Origin: an uncultured Lachnospiraceae bacterium
Lineage (GTDB): Bacteria > Bacillota > Clostridia > Lachnospirales > Lachnospiraceae
Assembly: GCA_910577735.1 (NCBI GenBank)
Contig: CAJTOO010000018.1
Span: 1-64,000, forward strand
Length of the DNA stretch: 64,000 nt
Direction: 5' to 3'
The notes beneath the pieces were generated by a model, which was given only the letters and a program-made list of their open reading frames with translations, searched no databases and was not told where the DNA came from. Position numbers and translations under genes: made by a program. This document shows positions 62,204 to 64,000 of the stretch, piece after piece. Numbering within the stretch: position 1 is the first letter of the stretch; each line of letters opens with the position of its first letter.

Positions 62204-63072
62204 ATCCGAAAGTAGTTCGGATGTATCATATCGTGTATAAAGAAGGCGTGGAGCATCTTACAAAAGCCGGGATCGAGGAGGCTGCGTTAGACTCCAGGCT
62301 TCTTTTGGAATATGTCTGCGGGACGGATCGAAATACGCTTCTCGCCCATGGTGAGCGAGAAGTTTCAGAAGCGGAATATGAGCGGTACAGCAGTCTGATT
62401 GCCAGAAGGGCCGGGCATGTGCCTTTGCAGCATCTGACCGGTGAGCAGGAGTTTATGGGATTGACCTTTGTGGTCAATGAAAAAGTACTGGTACCCAGGC
62501 AGGATACGGAAGTGCTGGTGGAAGAGGTGCTCCGCAATCTTCATGACGGGACACGGATTCTGGATATGTGCACCGGTTCCGGGTGTATTCTGCTCAGTCT
62601 GCTGCAGTATTCCAATAACTGTGTGGGCGTGGGGGCGGACCTGTCGGCAGAGGCGCTTGCGGTAGCCAGACAGAATTACCAGAGATTGCAGGAAGAGCGG
62701 AGAAAGATGCAGGCATCCTTTGTGGAAAGCGATTTATTCGCAGGCTTGCGGGCGGGGGAGCGCTATGAAGTGATAGTATCCAATCCGCCTTATATAAAAA
62801 CGGATGTTATTAATACGCTGATGCCGGAAGTGCGGGAGCATGAGCCTATGATGGCCCTGGACGGAAGAGAAGACGGGTTATACTTTTACAGGGAAATTAC
62901 CGGCAGGTCGAAGGAATATTTGACAAGCGGCGGTATGTTGTTTTATGAGATCGGGTATGATCAGGCAGAGGATGTGTGTAAGATTATGGAAAGAGAAGGT
63001 TTTCGGGAGATAGAGGTCGTAAAGGACTTTGCAGGTCTTGACCGGGTGGTATACGGCAGCTGGTTCGGATAG
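62176..63072 (+). CDS. prmC: Peptide chain release factor N5-glutamine methyltransferase PrmC
   Basis: 298 residues. It methylates the Gln of the GGQ motif in release factors using SAM. The N-terminal helical domain is followed by the SAM loop ILDMCTGSGCILLSLL and the catalytic NPPYIKTD motif that contacts the target glutamine. ATG 62176 lies 28 bases inside the DUF1385 gene. By homology the protein proper begins near MYHIVYKEGVEHL, so ATG 62221 is an alternative, though without a close ribosome site. Its substrate gene prfA follows. Confidence 0.94.
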   Translation: MDRGEVGGIDPKVVRMYHIVYKEGVEHLTKAGIEEAALDSRLLLEYVCGTDRNTLLAHGEREVSEAEYERYSSLIARRAGHVPLQHLTGEQEFMGLTFVVNEKVLVPRQDTEVLVEEVLRNLHDGTRILDMCTGSGCILLSLLQYSNNCVGVGADLSAEALAVARQNYQRLQEERRKMQASFVESDLFAGLRAGERYEVIVSNPPYIKTDVINTLMPEVREHEPMMALDGREDGLYFYREITGRSKEYLTSGGMLFYEIGYDQAEDVCKIMEREGFREIEVVKDFAGLDRVVYGSWFG

Positions 63073-63131
63073 CGTGTTCGACTGACGCTGCGTAACAGAA
63101 TGGTGAATCAATTTAGAAGCTGGAGGTAATT

Positions 63132-64000
63132 ATGTTTGATAAATTAGAAGATCTGCTCAGAAAGTTTGAGGAGATTATGAATGCATTGAGTGAGCCCACG
63201 GTGGCTGACAACCAGGAACGTTTTCGGGCACTGATGAAGGAACAAAGCGAGTTGACTCCTATAGTCAATGCATATAAGGAGTATAAGAAGAGCAGCCAGG
63301 ACATTGAAGACAGTCTTGCTATGTTGGATGAAGAGTCTGACGCGGATATGCGTGAGATGCTCAAGGAGGAACTTGCAGAGGCTAAGAAGCGGGTAGAGGA
63401 GCTGGAGCACACCTTGAAGGTACTGCTTTTGCCCAAAGATCCCAACGATGATAAGAATGTGATCGTGGAGATTCGTGCAGGCGCGGGCGGTGATGAAGCG
63501 GCTTTATTTGCGGCAGAGATATATCGTATGTATGTGCACTATGCGGAGGGACGCCGTTGGAAGGTGGAAACCATGGAAGTGGAAGAAATCGGGATTGGCG
63601 GCATGAAGAGTGTGACCTTTATGGTGACCGGACAGGGCGCTTATTCTGTCTTAAAGTATGAGAGCGGTGTGCACCGCGTACAGCGTGTGCCGGAGACGGA
63701 GTCCGGCGGCAGAATTCATACTTCTACTATCAGCGTGGCAGTGATGCCGGAGGTGGATGAGGATATTGATATTGTAATTGAAGATAAGGATATCCGTATC
63801 GATGTTATGAGGGCTTCCGGTAACGGCGGTCAGTGTGTCAATACCACAGACTCTGCAGTGCGTCTGACACATTATCCCACGGGTATCGTGGTATACAGTC
63901 AGACAGAGAAGTCCCAGATTCAGAATAAAGCCAAGGCCTTTGCACTTTTGCGTGCAAAATTATACGACATTGAGCAGCAACAGCGTCATGACGCGGAGGC
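63132..64000 (+). CDS. prfA: Peptide chain release factor 1 (partial at window edge)
   Basis: The first 289 or so codons are present and the gene continues past the window end. The coiled-coil N-terminal domain (about 1-110) is followed by the RF1 stop-codon recognition motif PET in [17 protein letters not shown] and the GGQ motif GNGGQCVN (Gln about 234), the target of PrmC. A Cys follows GGQ where many RF1 proteins have His. GGAGGTAATT precedes ATG 63132. It reads UAA and UAG stop codons. Confidence 0.96.
   Translation, partial: MFDKLEDLLRKFEEIMNALSEPTVADNQERFRALMKEQSELTPIVNAYKEYKKSSQDIEDSLAMLDEESDADMREMLKEELAEAKKRVEELEHTLKVLLLPKDPNDDKNVIVEIRAGAGGDEAALFAAEIYRMYVHYAEGRRWKVETMEVEEIGIGGMKSVTFMVTGQGAYSVLKYESGVHRVQRVPETESGGRIHTSTISVAVMPEVDEDIDIVIEDKDIRIDVMRASGNGGQCVNTTDSAVRLTHYPTGIVVYSQTEKSQIQNKAKAFALLRAKLYDIEQQQRHDAE

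Overview
The window reads as chromosomal DNA of a Gram-positive anaerobe of the Clostridia, most likely family Lachnospiraceae. The clues are a T-box leader, the rho-rpmE-DUF1385-prmC-prfA order, DUF4364/DUF4250/DUF975/DUF5722 genes, YesM/YesN-type two-component systems beside sugar ABC transporters, frequent TTG/GTG starts with strong AGGAGG sites, and a CIRCE-like element before clpB. No rRNA, tRNA or CRISPR array was found by eye. All calls come from reading the sequence; no database was searched.

Layout. 0-2.3 kb: a promoter and T-box leader drive a lone long-form tryptophan synthase beta gene, followed by a convergent cupin gene. 2.4-12.8 kb: an alpha-galactoside-type locus with a YesM-like kinase, a YesN-like regulator, a translationally coupled solute-binding protein (SBP), a second paralogous lipoprotein SBP, two permeases and a GH36 alpha-galactosidase. 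12.9-14.1 kb: MalY/PatB-type C-S lyase. 14.1-20.6 kb: two large hybrid histidine kinases flank a nitroreductase. 20.5-22.4 kb: an IbrB/IbrA-like pair (ParB-fold protein plus PP-loop ATP pyrophosphatase). 22.7-25.8 kb: two exported proteins of unknown function and a PAS-GAF-GGDEF protein.

25.8-33.8 kb is an accessory island. Two copies of a promoter-plus-Rpn-nuclease unit lie in direct orientation about 6.4 kb apart. Between them are an internally deleted IS1182-type element, a small Mor-like regulator and an MBOAT/SGNH acyl-transfer cassette. A short tyrosine-recombinase C-terminal fragment follows, next to the clpB control region.

33.8-47.6 kb: clpB, an FAD-Rieske oxidoreductase, an S66 peptidase, a DUF4250 gene, a 2Fe-2S ASKHA (RACo-like) protein, a DUF975 membrane protein, a VanR/VanS-like pair with a polysaccharide deacetylase, and a membrane-anchored DUF5722 protein with an acidic repeat. 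47.6-50.3 kb (minus strand): malic enzyme, YhcC-type radical SAM protein and DUF4364, tightly overlapped. 50.4-59.1 kb: a LacI-type repressor diverges from an ROK kinase, GH9 hydrolase, SBP, two permeases and a NagB-type deaminase. No deacetylase is present, so the pathway best fits glucosamine oligosaccharides. A perfect palindrome that also matches the cre consensus fills the spacer of its promoter. 59.4-64 kb: housekeeping genes rho, rpmE, DUF1385, prmC and prfA (cut by the window edge).
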